Source of the DNA: Rhodoblastus sp963748385 | Lineage (GTDB): Bacteria > Pseudomonadota > Alphaproteobacteria > Rhizobiales > Beijerinckiaceae | DNA: 64,000 nt | Reading direction: 5' to 3' | Assembly: GCA_963748385.1 (NCBI GenBank) | Contig: CAVVIQ010000009.1 | Coordinates: 1 to 64,000, forward strand | In this document: one piece after another, positions 1 to 9,498 of the stretch | Layout of the letters: each line of letters starts with the position of its first letter | How positions within the stretch are numbered: the first letter of the stretch is position 1 | Notes under the pieces: model-generated | Database searches by the model: none | The model's input: the letters and a program-made list of their open reading frames with translations, nothing else | What the model was told of the DNA's origin: nothing | Position numbers and translations under genes: made by a program

Positions 1-610
1 GGACTCATGGCGAAACCGAAGCCGTCCTGGCCGATGCGCGCGCCGGGATGGATGATGACCCGGTCGCCGATCAAGGCGTTGCAGATCGTCGCGCCTGCTC
101 CGATCGAACTGTTGCGGCCGATGCGCACCTTTGGCCCGATCACCGCATTGGGGCCGATGATCGCGCCCCCGCCGATTTCCGCATGAGGCCCGATCACCGC
201 GCCGGGATCGACGATGACGTCAGCCTCCAGCCGGGCGGAAGGATGAACATTGGCGACGGGCGAAACGCCGTGGCTGTCGAACCAGGATCCCGGCCGCGCC
301 GCCTCGGGATAGATGCGCGCCGCGACGATCGCGCAGGCGCGATAGGGCTCGCGGACCACCAAAGCCGCGACGCCTTCCGGCGCGCGATCGGCATGGCGCT
401 CGGAAACCAGGCAGGCGGTGGCGCGCGTTTCGCCAGCTGATCGGCGTATTTGGGATTGTCGAGGAAGACCAGATCGCCGGGACGCGCGCGGTCGAGCGGC
501 GCCACGTCAAAGATCTGCTGGGCGAGATCGACTTCGCCGACGGGACGGGCGCCGGTCCATTCGATGATTTCCGCGAGGGTCGGCGCGACTGCGCCACGAA
601 AGAACTTCAT
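1..610 (-). CDS. lpxD: UDP-3-O-acylglucosamine N-acyltransferase LpxD (3' end cut by window edge, one frameshift)
   Basis: LpxD adds the second 3-hydroxyacyl chain in lipid A synthesis, in the cytoplasm, using acyl-ACP. The N-terminal uridine-binding part is visible (start MKFFRGAVAPTLAEI, then LDRARPGDLVFLDN), followed by the beginning of the left-handed beta-helix with hexapeptide repeats such as GPHAEIGGGAIIGPNAVIGP. Reading moves to another frame near 420-428; restoring one base after LAKR gives the family sequence TACLVSERHA. ATG at 610 is chosen because it begins directly with the family N-terminus; an in-frame TTG nine bases upstream is less likely. It lies downstream of bamA on the same strand, the usual alphaproteobacterial order. 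The C-terminal part of the protein is outside the window. Confidence 0.9.
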
Positions 611-889
611 AGCTTCCAAGTGACAGTCCCCCTAAAACCGCGCGCGAAAAAGCGGATGCTGGTTATTCGCTTGCGCAGACCTCGGTTCGCAGAAACGCTG
701 CGGAAACAAAGGATTCTCCAACCGGGCGCCGCCGGATCGGGCCGCGCGCTGGCGGGGGAATACAACACCTCTCCGCCCACCTCGCGCGCAAGCCCGGGAT
801 GCCCGTTTCGCATCATTCACGCGCAATTCGTGTGACAGGCGCCATAGCAAGGCGCGGCTGGCCGCCGCGCCCTGGAATACCCTTGCATG
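611..889. other. bamA-lpxD spacer, no gene seen
   Basis: This stretch of about 280 bases separates the end of the BamA barrel signature from lpxD. One frame stays open from bamA down to a TAG near 632, but its translation is arginine-rich and looks like no outer-membrane protein, so it is not called coding. No skp/ompH gene, hairpin terminator or clear promoter was recognised. Confidence 0.5.
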
Positions 890-3358
890 AAGCTGAAAGG
901 TCGTGCCGCCGCTGAAGCTGAACTGCTGCACGACATCGTACTGGGATTTCGACAGCACGAAACCGAGTTGGAGCCACCGGCCCCATCGCCCAATGCCAGA
1001 TCAGGCCGAGACCGGCGATAACGCACGACCATGTTGTTGCTGCCGACGTTAATGCAGGGCAATTGTGTGGTCCAGGGGTTCTTGTGGGCATTCATTACTG
1101 CGCAGCTTTCCCCGACGGGATATCCGAGATAGGTGCCGAAATTGGTCGTGTCCGTGTAGTCCCACAGGCTGCCGGCGTCGAAGAACAGCGCGCCCTTCAG
1201 CCCGATATCCTTGGGCAGGCCCCAGATCGGGAACTGGGTTTCGACCGAGGCGCCCCAGTAATCCGTGCCGCCCAGCGCGTTGCCGTTGTTGTTCGACGTG
1301 GCGTTGGTGATGTCGCGCGGGCCGATGCCGCCGGGCGCAAAACCGCGCACCAGGCTCGGTCCGAAATTGAAATTGTCCGTCACATGCAGATCGTCGCCGC
1401 CGGTCTGGAAGAGATTGCCGGCCTGGAGATGGAGGAGGCCGACGACTCGTCGAAATAAAGCTCGTGATAGGCGCGCAGGTCGCCCGTCGTGCGCAGGAAG
1501 TCCGAATAGCCGCCGAGACCGGCGAAATCCTGCTTCAGGCTGGCGAGCAAGCCGGAATGCGGATTGCGCGGATTGTCGAGCGAATTATAGCTCAGGGTAT
1601 AGCCGATCATCGACGTCAGCCAGGAGCCTTGCGCCTGCTTCAGCGCCAGCGAGGCCTCGCCATTGCTCAGACAGCTGTTGAAAATAGTAACTGGCGTGCC
1701 GTTGTAGGGCGGCGTGAACCATTGCGGATAGCTGCAGTCGTCGTACGGCTGGCTTTGCGAATTGGGAATTTTCAGTGTCGAATAGTAGAGCGTGTAGCGC
1801 GGCGCGATCGATACGTCGTCCGTCAGCGGGATGCCGAGACGGAGCGTGCCGCCGGTCACCCAGTTCGAATAATAGGAGAAGTAGGACGCCTGGCTGATCT
1901 TCGAATAGAGGTCGAAGCCCGCCGCAATGCGATTGTCGAGGAAGAACGGCTCGGTGTAATTGAGTTCGATGCCGCTGGCGTACTGGCCGGCCGAGATCGA
2001 GGCGCGGACATATTCGCCGCGGCCGAGGAAGTTGGTCTGGGTGACCGAGACTTCAGCGATGAAGCCCTGGACGGTCGAATAGCCGCCGGAGATCGAGAAC
2101 GAACCGGTGGACTGCTCTTCGACATCCACATCGACAATGATGCGATCCGCCGACGAGCCCTGTTCGTTGCTGATCTTGACTTTCTTGAAGTAGCCGAGCG
2201 CGTTGAGGCGCCGCTCCGCCTTGTCGACCAGCACCTTGTTGTAGGCGTCGCCCTCGCCGATGTCGAATTCGCGGCGAATGACGTAATCGCGTGTCACGGT
2301 GTTGCCGCGAACATTGATCTGTTCGATATAGACGCGCGGCCCTTCCTCGACGATGAAGGCGATCGAGACCGTCCGGCTCGCCGGATCCTTGTCGCCCTGG
2401 ACGCGCACCTGGGAAAAGGCATAGCCCAGTTTCTGGACTTCCTTCGTCAGGCGAACCTCGGTTTTCTGCACCGCGTCGCCGTTGTAAACGTCGCCGGCAT
2501 GAATATCGAGCGCCGATTTCAGCGTCGCGTCGGTCAGCCCGGGAATTTGCGATTCGATATTGACCGAACTGACGTGATAAACCGGGCCTTCTTCCACGGT
2601 GATCGTGACGATGTAGCCGCCGGCCGTCGGATCATAGACCGGATCGACCCCGATCACGCGGAAATCGGCATAGCCGTTCTTGAGATAAAAGCGGCGGATC
2701 GCCTCGGCGTCTTTCGCCAGGCGATCCGGGTCGAAAACGTCAGAAGTCTTGAAGAACGACAGGAAATTCATTTCCGTCGAATTCCATCAGGCCCTTCAGC
2801 TTGCTGTCGGAATAGGCATGATTGCCGACGAAGCTGATCCGCTTGATGCCGGTCTTGTCGCCTTCGTTGACGTCGAAGACGACGTCGACCGTGTTGTTGG
2901 GCGTCTGGACGGTCCGCACGCTGACCGTGGCCGCGTTGTGGCCCGAGCGGCGGTAAATGTCGAGAATGCGCTGGACGTCGGCGTCGGCGGCGGCCTGGTT
3001 GTAGGCGCCGCGGTCCCTCAGCAGGACCTCTTTCTGCAGGTCTTCCGACTTGACCTTCGAATTGCCGACGAAAACGACGTGATTGATGATGGTCGAGTTC
3101 TCGACCACCCGAACCACCAGCGCGCCCCCCCTGTGGCTGACGTGGACATCGGAGAAATAGCCGGTGCCGTAGAGTTTCTTGATGGCCTCGTTGGTGTCGC
3201 CGCCAACGAAATAAGACCGGATGGTCTCGGAATCGACGCGATGATTGCCTTCGACGACGATGGTTTCGGCCAGCGCGTGGGTCGGAGCAGCGATTGAGCC
3301 GACCATCAGCGCTACCGCCAACGCGGTTCGAACTCATAAGACCTTGGCGAAAAGACAT
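890..3358 (-). CDS. bamA: Outer membrane protein assembly factor BamA (several frameshifts)
   Basis: BamA is the essential Omp85 channel that folds beta-barrel proteins into the outer membrane. A signal peptide (core ALAVALMVGSIAAPTHALA) is followed by POTRA domains (for example IVVEGNHRV, FVGNHAYSDSKLKGLM, INVRGNTVTRDYVIRREF) and the barrel with the conserved VRGF motif (GPSLVRGFAPGGIG). The coding sequence changes frame near 3325 inside the signal peptide, near 2770 before NFLSFFKTSDVFDPDRL, near 1435 before LLHLQAGNLFQTGGDD, and more than once between 1035 and 960. The barrel ends with FSFSGGTTF at about 893, but no stop follows there in the present sequence. ATG 3358 gives a full signal peptide if the first shift is repaired; TTG 3321 is the alternative. 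It lies between rseP and lpxD as usual. Confidence 0.93.
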
Positions 3359-3550
3359 TGAAACCCGGTCTCCGTGACTTTGGACCCGCCCCGATATTGG
3401 CTTGGCGACGGGGGTCGAACCAGCAACGATTCGACCGCAAACTTAAGACATCGAATGGATAGCATAAACCAAGCCTGTCCAATTCAACTCTGCTTCTACA
3501 AGGTTTATGGAATCCTGCAAATGCCTTTCGTCGCGAGTCCCGATTTTTTA

Positions 3551-3580
3551 CGAAACCGTGGCCCGCAAGCCACGGTTTCG
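3551..3580. other. Perfect 12-bp hairpin in the rseP-bamA spacer
   Basis: The arms CGAAACCGTGGC (3551-3562) and GCCACGGTTTCG (3569-3580) pair perfectly around a 6-base loop. It lies about 80 bases downstream of rseP and about 190 bases upstream of bamA, both on the minus strand. Neither strand has a clear U-tract after the stem, so it is not a textbook intrinsic terminator. It could be an attenuator, a processing or RNA-stability element, or a protein-binding palindrome. The rest of 3359-3657 shows no gene. Confidence 0.6.
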
Positions 3581-3657
3581 TGGCAAAATTTCGCCGCAAT
3601 TCACGGGGTCTCAAGCGAAATCCTCGCCTGGGGCCGGACGAGGATCTACGATCGCGC

Positions 3658-4803
3658 TCAGCCGAGCTTCAACCAACTGCGGGTGAGGCGGACGATGTCA
3701 TTGTAGGTCGCGACCAGCATCAGCATGCTGACGAAGGCGATCCCGACGCGGAAACCGAACTCCTGGGCGCGCTGGGTCAGCGCCCGGCCGCGCGCCGCTT
3801 CGAGGGCGTAGTAGAGCAGATGCCCGCCGTCGAGCAGCGGAACCGGCAGCAGATTCAACAGCCCGATCGAGATCGACAGGAACGCCGCCAGATTGAACAG
3901 GGGCCAGACGCCCGCCTTGGCGACCTCGCCGGACACCTGAGCGATGCGGATCGGACCCGACAATTGTCCCGGCAATTCCTTGCCGACCGTCAGGCCGCCA
4001 AGATAGGCGGCGGTGCGGTCGATCACGTACCAGGTTTCGCGAAAGGCCTCGGCCGTCGCCGCCGGCGCGCTGAAGGTCTGCTTGCGCCAATCCTGCGGCG
4101 ATCCGCCGGCGCCGATTCCGAGCACGCCCCCATGGGTGACGCCGAGAGGGCTGTCGCTGTCCTTGACCACCGGCGTCGCGTCGATCTCCATCTGATGGCC
4201 GGCGCGCTCGATCACGAAATGGAGCTTCACGCCGCCGGAACCGGAGACGATGCGCTGAATGTCGCCGAAATTCTCGACCGCCTCGCCGCCGATCGAGACG
4301 ACCAGATCGCCCTTCTGGAAACCGGCCGCCGCGGCGGGACTGTCGTTCATGACCACGGCGACGCGCGGGATCAGAACTTCGCGCCCCTGGAAATAGAACA
4401 GGGCGGTGAAGATCAGGATGGCGAGGACGAAATTGGCCAACGGGCCCGCCACCACCACAGCTGCGCGCTTCCAAACGTTCTGGGCGAAAAACGAAACCTT
4501 GCGCTCGGCCTCCGGCATGCGGGTGGCGGCGGCCTCGTCCGTTTCGCTCGCGGCGTTGGCGTCGCCGTGGAAACGCACATAGCCGCCGAGCGGAAAGGCC
4601 GCCAGCCGCCAGCGCGTGCCGTGGCGGTCGATGTAATGGGCGATTTCCGGCCCAAAACCCATGGAAAAAGCGTCCACCTTGATTCCGCACAGCCGGCCGA
4701 CCATGAAATGGCCGAACTCATGGAAAAACACCACGAGGCTGAGAACGAACAGGAAGGGCGCCAGATAAGATCCCAAGGCCCAGAGCGAATGAAACAGCAA
4801 CAT
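3658..4803 (-). CDS. rseP: RIP metalloprotease RseP (site-2 protease)
   Basis: This 381-residue intramembrane zinc protease cleaves transmembrane anti-sigma factors and remnant signal peptides. The zinc motif HEFGH is near residue 28 in the first membrane helix, a PDZ domain lies around residues 125-210 (SPAAAAGFQKGDLVVSIGG), and the third zinc ligand lies in the NLLPVPLLDGGH motif near residue 320. It lies between dxr and bamA in the conserved envelope cluster, 71 bases after dxr, so it is probably co-transcribed. The ATG at 4803 is the only sensible start because the catalytic helix follows immediately. Frame and length are intact. Confidence 0.96.
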   Translation of the reverse strand: MLLFHSLWALGSYLAPFLFVLSLVVFFHEFGHFMVGRLCGIKVDAFSMGFGPEIAHYIDRHGTRWRLAAFPLGGYVRFHGDANAASETDEAAATRMPEAERKVSFFAQNVWKRAAVVVAGPLANFVLAILIFTALFYFQGREVLIPRVAVVMNDSPAAAAGFQKGDLVVSIGGEAVENFGDIQRIVSGSGGVKLHFVIERAGHQMEIDATPVVKDSDSPLGVTHGGVLGIGAGGSPQDWRKQTFSAPAATAEAFRETWYVIDRTAAYLGGLTVGKELPGQLSGPIRIAQVSGEVAKAGVWPLFNLAAFLSISIGLLNLLPVPLLDGGHLLYYALEAARGRALTQRAQEFGFRVGIAFVSMLMLVATYNDIVRLTRSWLKLG

Positions 4804-4874
4804 GACGCACCCCGGCTGCGCGGAAAGGGCGCCGCGCTTATGGTTACGATTTCGTTACCATGCCGTATCGGCGA

Positions 4875-6080
4875 TTAACGGCCAAGTCCCGCGAGCCTCG
4901 CCCGCGACCTTTCTCTGACAATATGGTCAATGGCCAGCGCGGCATCAATATCCGGCGGGGTCCGGGCCGCGCCTTCCTTCTCGAACAGTTCGCAAATCTC
5001 CTCAACATTCCTGGCTATATCGTTGAAACCAATTTCCTTGTCGAGAAAGGCCGCGACCATGACCTCGTTCGCGGCGTTCATGATGTTCGGCATGGCGCCG
5101 CCTGCCGCCAGCGCCTCCTTCGCCACTCGCAGCGCCGGGAAGCGCTCCAGATCCGGCGTCTCAAAGGTTAACGCCCCGACCTGGGCGAGATCGAGGCGCC
5201 GGGCCTGGGTCGGCACCCGGTCCGGCCAGCCGAGGCAATGGGCGATCGGAACCTTCATGTCGGGCACGGCCATGCCGGCGGTCACCGCGCCATCGGCGAA
5301 GGAGACCAGTCCGTGGACGATCGACTGGGGATGGACGAGAACGTCGAGCCTCTGCGCCTCGATTGCGAAAATATGCAGGGCCTCGATCAGTTCGAGACCC
5401 TTGTTCATCAGGCTCGCCGAATCGACCGTCACCTTGGGGCCCATCGCCCAGTTGGGATGAGCGAGCGCCTGTTCCGGGGTCGCGGCGGCGATTTCTTCGG
5501 CGCTCCAGGTCCGGAACGGGCCGCCGGAGGCGGTCAGCCACATCTTTTCGATTGTTTTCGGGCTTTCCCCGCCAAGGGCCTGGAAAATGGCGTTGTGCTC
5601 CGAATCCATCGGCAGCACGCGCACGCCCTTCTCCCGCGCCCGGCGCATGAAAGGCTCGCCGGCGCAGACCAGACATTCCTTGTTGGCGAGCGCGACGTCC
5701 CGGCCCGCGTCGATCGCGGCGTAGGTCGGAACGACCCCGGCGGCGCCGGCTATGGCGCCGACGACAAGATCCGCCTCCATGCGGGCGGCTTCCTTCAAGG
5801 CCTCCGGCCCGGCGCCGGCGCGGATTCCGCTGCCAGACAATTCGGCTTTCAGCGCGCCGTAAGCGGCGGGGTCCGCGACCGCCGCGAATCGCGCGCCAAG
5901 GGAGCGGGCGACGCGGGCGAGATTGACGGCGTCGCGCCCTCCCGCCACCGCCACGGTCTCGAACGCGCCCGGCGCGCCGAGGATCACCGCCTCCGTCGAA
6001 CGGCCGATCGACCCGGTGGCGCCGAGAATGGTGAGCTTGCGCGGACGGGCGAGCGGAACGGGCGCCGGAACTGCGGTCAT
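4875..6080 (-). CDS. dxr: 1-deoxy-D-xylulose-5-phosphate reductoisomerase
   Basis: Dxr converts DXP to 2-C-methyl-D-erythritol 4-phosphate with NADPH, the committed step of the MEP isoprenoid pathway. The NADPH-binding motif LTILGATGSIGRST is at the N-terminus, the metal and substrate region LPMDSEHNAIFQ lies near the middle, and LTASGGPF and HPNWAMGPKVTVDSA are conserved family segments. The protein is about 401 residues, as expected. ATG 6080 is chosen; a longer open frame to 6206 would overlap cdsA and add an unrelated arginine-rich tail. It follows cdsA by 7 bases, so it is translated as part of the operon. Confidence 0.96.
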   Translation of the reverse strand: MTAVPAPVPLARPRKLTILGATGSIGRSTEAVILGAPGAFETVAVAGGRDAVNLARVARSLGARFAAVADPAAYGALKAELSGSGIRAGAGPEALKEAARMEADLVVGAIAGAAGVVPTYAAIDAGRDVALANKECLVCAGEPFMRRAREKGVRVLPMDSEHNAIFQALGGESPKTIEKMWLTASGGPFRTWSAEEIAAATPEQALAHPNWAMGPKVTVDSASLMNKGLELIEALHIFAIEAQRLDVLVHPQSIVHGLVSFADGAVTAGMAVPDMKVPIAHCLGWPDRVPTQARRLDLAQVGALTFETPDLERFPALRVAKEALAAGGAMPNIMNAANEVMVAAFLDKEIGFNDIARNVEEICELFEKEGAARTPPDIDAALAIDHIVRERSRARLAGLGR

Positions 6081-6087
6081 GAGGGTC

Positions 6088-6978
6088 CTATTGCCAATAA
6101 AAGAGGCCGGCCGCCGCACTCGGCGGCACGGCGCGCCACAGGCCGAAAAGCGAAGCGAAAACCGCCGCCGCGATGAATCCGTCGAGCCGGTCCATGGCCC
6201 CGCCATGGCCAGGAATGAGCTGGCTTGAATCCTTCACCCCGAACCGGCGCTTGACCCAGGATTCAAACAGGTCGCCGGCCTGCGCCACCGCGCTCGTGGC
6301 GAGGCCGAGCAGGAAAACCGAGCCGAACGGCGCCTGGGCGTTGGGCCACAGATGGGCGACGATCGCTCCCAGAGCCGCGCCGCAGGACACCCCGACGAGA
6401 AAGCCCGACCAGGTCTTGCCGGGCGAGACGCGCGGCGCGAGCTTCGCGCCGCCGATCAGCCGGCCTCCGAAATAGGCGCAGACATCCGTGCCCCAGACCA
6501 CGGCGAACAGCCAGCCGATGGCGCAAGCGCCGAAAAAGGGATCGTGGCGGAGCGACAATACGGCGAGCAGCAGCCCGCCGGCGTAGATCAGGCCGAAGCC
6601 GGCCCACAGCCGGAACCCCCGCCCGGCCGCCCAGGCGGCGAAAGCCACAACCAGCGGCGTCAGCAGAAAAACGAAATCCATCCGCCCGAAGCGGAAAAGA
6701 AGGGCGACGGCGCAGAGGAATCCGGCGCCGGCCAGACTGCGCAGCAGGGGCAGCGGCGCGCCGATCAGGCGCTGCCATTCCCAGTTCACGGCCAGCGCCG
6801 CGATCAGCCAGAAAAGGGCGAAAACCCAGCCGCCCATGGCGAGCGCGCCCACCGCCGCCCCGGCCAGGAACAGTCCCGAGGCCGCGCGAATCCAGAAATC
6901 CGCCAGGCGATGGCGCGCCTTCGGGTCCGGCGCGCTTTTGGCCCCGTCCGCAGCCGGCGGCGAATCCGTTCTATTCAT
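6088..6978 (-). CDS. cdsA: Phosphatidate cytidylyltransferase
   Basis: CdsA makes CDP-diacylglycerol from phosphatidic acid and CTP in the inner membrane, feeding all phospholipid synthesis. It is a 296-residue protein with multiple hydrophobic helices between residues 30 and 230. The family signature is clear near the C-terminus (SWVKRRFGVKDSSQLIPGHG followed by GAMDRLD). It sits between uppS and dxr with very short gaps (18 and 7 bases), the usual alphaproteobacterial arrangement. The N-terminal 25 residues are polar and low in complexity, as is common in this family. Confidence 0.95.
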   Translation of the reverse strand: MNRTDSPPAADGAKSAPDPKARHRLADFWIRAASGLFLAGAAVGALAMGGWVFALFWLIAALAVNWEWQRLIGAPLPLLRSLAGAGFLCAVALLFRFGRMDFVFLLTPLVVAFAAWAAGRGFRLWAGFGLIYAGGLLLAVLSLRHDPFFGACAIGWLFAVVWGTDVCAYFGGRLIGGAKLAPRVSPGKTWSGFLVGVSCGAALGAIVAHLWPNAQAPFGSVFLLGLATSAVAQAGDLFESWVKRRFGVKDSSQLIPGHGGAMDRLDGFIAAAVFASLFGLWRAVPPSAAAGLFYWQ

Positions 6979-6996
6979 GGGCGCGCCGCGAGCCGG

Positions 6997-7779
6997 TCAT
7001 GACGCGGACTTGACTTGCGCGAGCGCCGGGGCGACGCCGCCGAACCGCCGCTCGCGCAAGCGAAAGCTGGCGATCGCCTCCTCGAAGGCGGCGCGATCGA
7101 AATCCGGCCAGTAAATCGGCAGGAAAACCAGCTCGGTGTATGCCGATTGCCACATCAGAAAATTGGACAGGCGCATTTCTCCCGAAGTGCGGATGATGAA
7201 ATCGGGATCGGGCGTCCCAGCGGTCCAGAGCCGCGCGGCGAAAGCCGCCTCGTCGATCGCGTCGGGATCGAGCCGCCCCGCCGCCACATCGCGCGCCAAG
7301 GCGCGCGCCGCCTCGACGATCTCCTGGCGGGAGCCGTAGTTGAAAGCGACGATGAGGTCGAGCTTGTTGTTGCGCCGGGTGCGGTTTTCGGCCTCTTCGA
7401 GCAGCGAGACGATTTCGGGCTTGAGATTGTCGCGCTCGCCGATCACCCGGACCCGCACCCCGGCTTCATCGAGCCGATGCAGGTCGCTGCGGATGAACAG
7501 TTTGAGCAGGCCCATCAGATCGGCGATTTCCTGAGGCGGGCGGGCCCAGTTCTCGCTGGAGAAACTATAGACTGTCAGGTAGCGGACGCCGAGTTCGCTC
7601 GCCGCGCGCACCGCGCGCCGCAAAGCCTCGACGCCGCGGCGGTGGCCCTCGAACCGGGGCAGGCCGCGCGACGCCGCCCAGCGGCCGTTGCCGTCCATGA
7701 TGATTTCGACATGCAGGCCGGCGCCGCCGGCCGGGCGCTTCGCCCCGGCGACGCCGTCGATCGTCCGCTGTTCGCTCAT
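6997..7779 (-). CDS. uppS: Di-trans,poly-cis-decaprenylcistransferase (undecaprenyl diphosphate synthase)
   Basis: UppS condenses isopentenyl diphosphate onto farnesyl diphosphate to make the C55 lipid carrier for peptidoglycan and O-antigen. The catalytic motif IMDGNGRWA is near residue 35, YSFSSENWARP follows, and the C-terminal signature IIRTSGEMRLSNFL carries the diphosphate-binding residues. The ATG at 7779 (MSEQRT) gives about 260 residues; a TTG seven codons upstream is possible but less likely. It lies between frr and cdsA in the usual order. Confidence 0.95.
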   Translation of the reverse strand: MSEQRTIDGVAGAKRPAGGAGLHVEIIMDGNGRWAASRGLPRFEGHRRGVEALRRAVRAASELGVRYLTVYSFSSENWARPPQEIADLMGLLKLFIRSDLHRLDEAGVRVRVIGERDNLKPEIVSLLEEAENRTRRNNKLDLIVAFNYGSRQEIVEAARALARDVAAGRLDPDAIDEAAFAARLWTAGTPDPDFIIRTSGEMRLSNFLMWQSAYTELVFLPIYWPDFDRAAFEEAIASFRLRERRFGGVAPALAQVKSAS

Positions 7780-7878
7780 CAGGTCTGTCCGCTGCTCCAA
7801 GCCTACGCCGTCCGCGCGGCGCCCGAACGCTTTAACATAAATCGAGTCCGGAAACGACGCCGGCGCGGCCGCGAGTCC

Positions 7879-8439
7879 TCAGACCTGCATGATTTCCTTT
7901 TCCTTGGCCGCCAGCACCCCGTCGATCTCGGAGATGGCGGCGTCGGTGGCCTTCTGGACCTCGCCCTCGTGGCGCTTTTCCTCATCCTCGCCGATGGCCT
8001 TGTCTTTGGCCAGTTTTTTCAGCACGTCCATGCCGTCGCGGCGCACATGGCGGACCGCTACGCGCGATTCCTCGGAATATTTATGAGCGAGCTTGACCAG
8101 TTCCTTGCGGCGCTGCTCGTTGAGTTCGGGAATGCGGATGCGCAGGATCTGGCCTTCCACCGTCGGCGACAGGCCGAGATTGGCGTCGCGGATCGCCCTG
8201 TCCACCGCGCCGACCATGCCCTTGTCCCACACCTGGACGGCGAGCGCGCGGGTTTCCGCCACGGAAATGGTCGCGACCTGGTTGATCGGCATGGACTGGC
8301 CATAGGCTTCGACCATGACCGGCTCCAGCAGCGCGGCGGAGGCGCGGCCGGTGCGCAAGCCCCCGAGTTCGTGCTTGAGCGCCTGAATCGCTCCCTGCAT
8401 GCGGCGCTTGATTTCCGCCAGATCGAATTGCGCGCTCAT
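7879..8439 (-). CDS. frr: Ribosome recycling factor
   Basis: RRF splits post-termination ribosomes together with EF-G. The 186-residue length is typical. Conserved segments include LRTGRASAALLEPVMVEAYG near the N-terminus, PLNQVAT-like INQVATISV, and VRHVRRDGMD near residue 130. ATG 8439 (MSAQFDLAEIKRRM) is chosen over a start seven codons upstream because it matches the family N-terminus. It follows pyrH by 72 bases and precedes uppS by 99 bases, consistent with the same transcript. Confidence 0.96.
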   Translation of the reverse strand: MSAQFDLAEIKRRMQGAIQALKHELGGLRTGRASAALLEPVMVEAYGQSMPINQVATISVAETRALAVQVWDKGMVGAVDRAIRDANLGLSPTVEGQILRIRIPELNEQRRKELVKLAHKYSEESRVAVRHVRRDGMDVLKKLAKDKAIGEDEEKRHEGEVQKATDAAISEIDGVLAAKEKEIMQV

Positions 8440-8511
8440 CTGTTGTTTGCCCCGGATCAATTGTTTCGATCGGCGCCGGCGCGCCGGATGTTCTGCTCGC
8501 GCGGACGCCCG

Positions 8512-9240
8512 TCAGGGCGCGACCAGGGTCGCCCTGCCCTGGCCCGACAGCGCCGCCGTGATGGCGCGCGGCTCCGCGATGGAAAAGACGATTATCGGAA
8601 TACGGTTCTCTCTCGCAAGAGCAAAGGCGGCGGTGTCCATCACCGCGAGATTTTTCGCGATGGCTTCGTCATGGCTCAGGCGATCGTAGCGGGTCGCGGT
8701 CGGGTCTTTTTTCGGGTCGGCGGAATAGACGCCGTCCACCTGGGTCGCCTTCATGATCGCGTCGCACGATAGTTCCGCGGCGCGCAGCGCCGCGCCGGTG
8801 TCGGTGGTGAAGAAAGGATTGCCCGTGCCGCCGGCCAGGATCGCGATTCGGCCCTTGTCCAGATGATGCAACGCCGCCTGGCGCGAAAAAGGCTGGCACA
8901 GCGAGGGCATGGCCACGGCGGAGAGCGCCCGCGCCGCCTGTCCCCGATTTTCTATGGCGTGCTCCATCGCCAGCGCGTTCATCACGGTCGCCAACATGCC
9001 GATGGAATTGGCCCGCGCGCGCTCGATCCCCTTTTCGGCCCCGCGAATGCCACGAAAGAAGTTGCCGCCGCCGACCACCACCGCGATCTCGGTCCCCAGT
9101 TCAGCGGCCGCCACCAGATCGTCGGCGATCCGGTCGAGGGTGGCGGAATCGAGCCCATGGGTCAGGCCGCCCTGCAGGGCCTCGCCCGAGAGTTTGACGA
9201 CCACGCGTTTCCATTTCGGGCTTTGGGGCGAAGCGTTCAT
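8512..9240 (-). CDS. pyrH: UMP kinase
   Basis: PyrH phosphorylates UMP to UDP in pyrimidine synthesis and belongs to the amino-acid kinase fold, unlike eukaryotic UMP kinases. The 242-residue protein shows RVVVKLSGEAL at the N-terminus, the glycine-rich VVVGGGNFFRG, and GTGNPFFTTDTGAALRA in the nucleotide-binding region. The upstream Omp25-like gene ends at a strong terminator (9448-9476), so pyrH and the genes below it need their own promoter within about 9241-9447. No confident -35/-10 pair was found there. Confidence 0.96.
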   Translation of the reverse strand: MNASPQSPKWKRVVVKLSGEALQGGLTHGLDSATLDRIADDLVAAAELGTEIAVVVGGGNFFRGIRGAEKGIERARANSIGMLATVMNALAMEHAIENRGQAARALSAVAMPSLCQPFSRQAALHHLDKGRIAILAGGTGNPFFTTDTGAALRAAELSCDAIMKATQVDGVYSADPKKDPTATRYDRLSHDEAIAKNLAVMDTAAFALARENRIPIIVFSIAEPRAITAALSGQGRATLVAP

Positions 9241-9447
9241 GGACGTTCCCTTGGCGACTCGCTTCCCGCGCCTCGATTCGGCCCGGCGGCGACGCTTGTA
9301 GCAAAGCCGAGGCGTTTCTCAAAGGCGCGATGGATCGGCGGACGACCGGCCACGCGCCGGACAGCGGGGACGGCGTCGGTCCTTTTCAGGAGCCCGTCTG
9401 GCTGAAATCGTGACCGCGAGGGTTCCGCGTCGCGTTCGACCCGGCGA

Positions 9448-9476
9448 CAAAAAAGCCCGGCCTGTTCGGCCGGGCT
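9448..9476 (-). terminator. Intrinsic terminator of the Omp25-like gene
   Basis: On the minus strand the stem GCCCGGCC / GGCCGGGC (9475-9468 with 9462-9455) encloses a 5-base loop and is followed by six T residues (9454-9449). It starts about 24 bases after the stop codon of the outer-membrane protein gene. This is a strong rho-independent terminator and separates that gene from pyrH. Confidence 0.92.
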
Positions 9477-9498
9477 TCGTCAACTGCGAAAGGCGAGA

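Noticed and set aside
1464..2837. A 457-codon plus-strand frame opposite bamA
   Set aside because: Shadow of the BamA barrel and POTRA code; no family resemblance.
817..3358. bamA, lptD, gyrA and others as pseudogenes
   Set aside because: They are essential and every break is solved by one-base changes with full conservation on both sides, so errors are more likely than decay.
6081..6206. N-terminal extension of Dxr to 6206
   Set aside because: It overlaps cdsA, is arginine-rich, and the family N-terminus begins right after ATG 6080.
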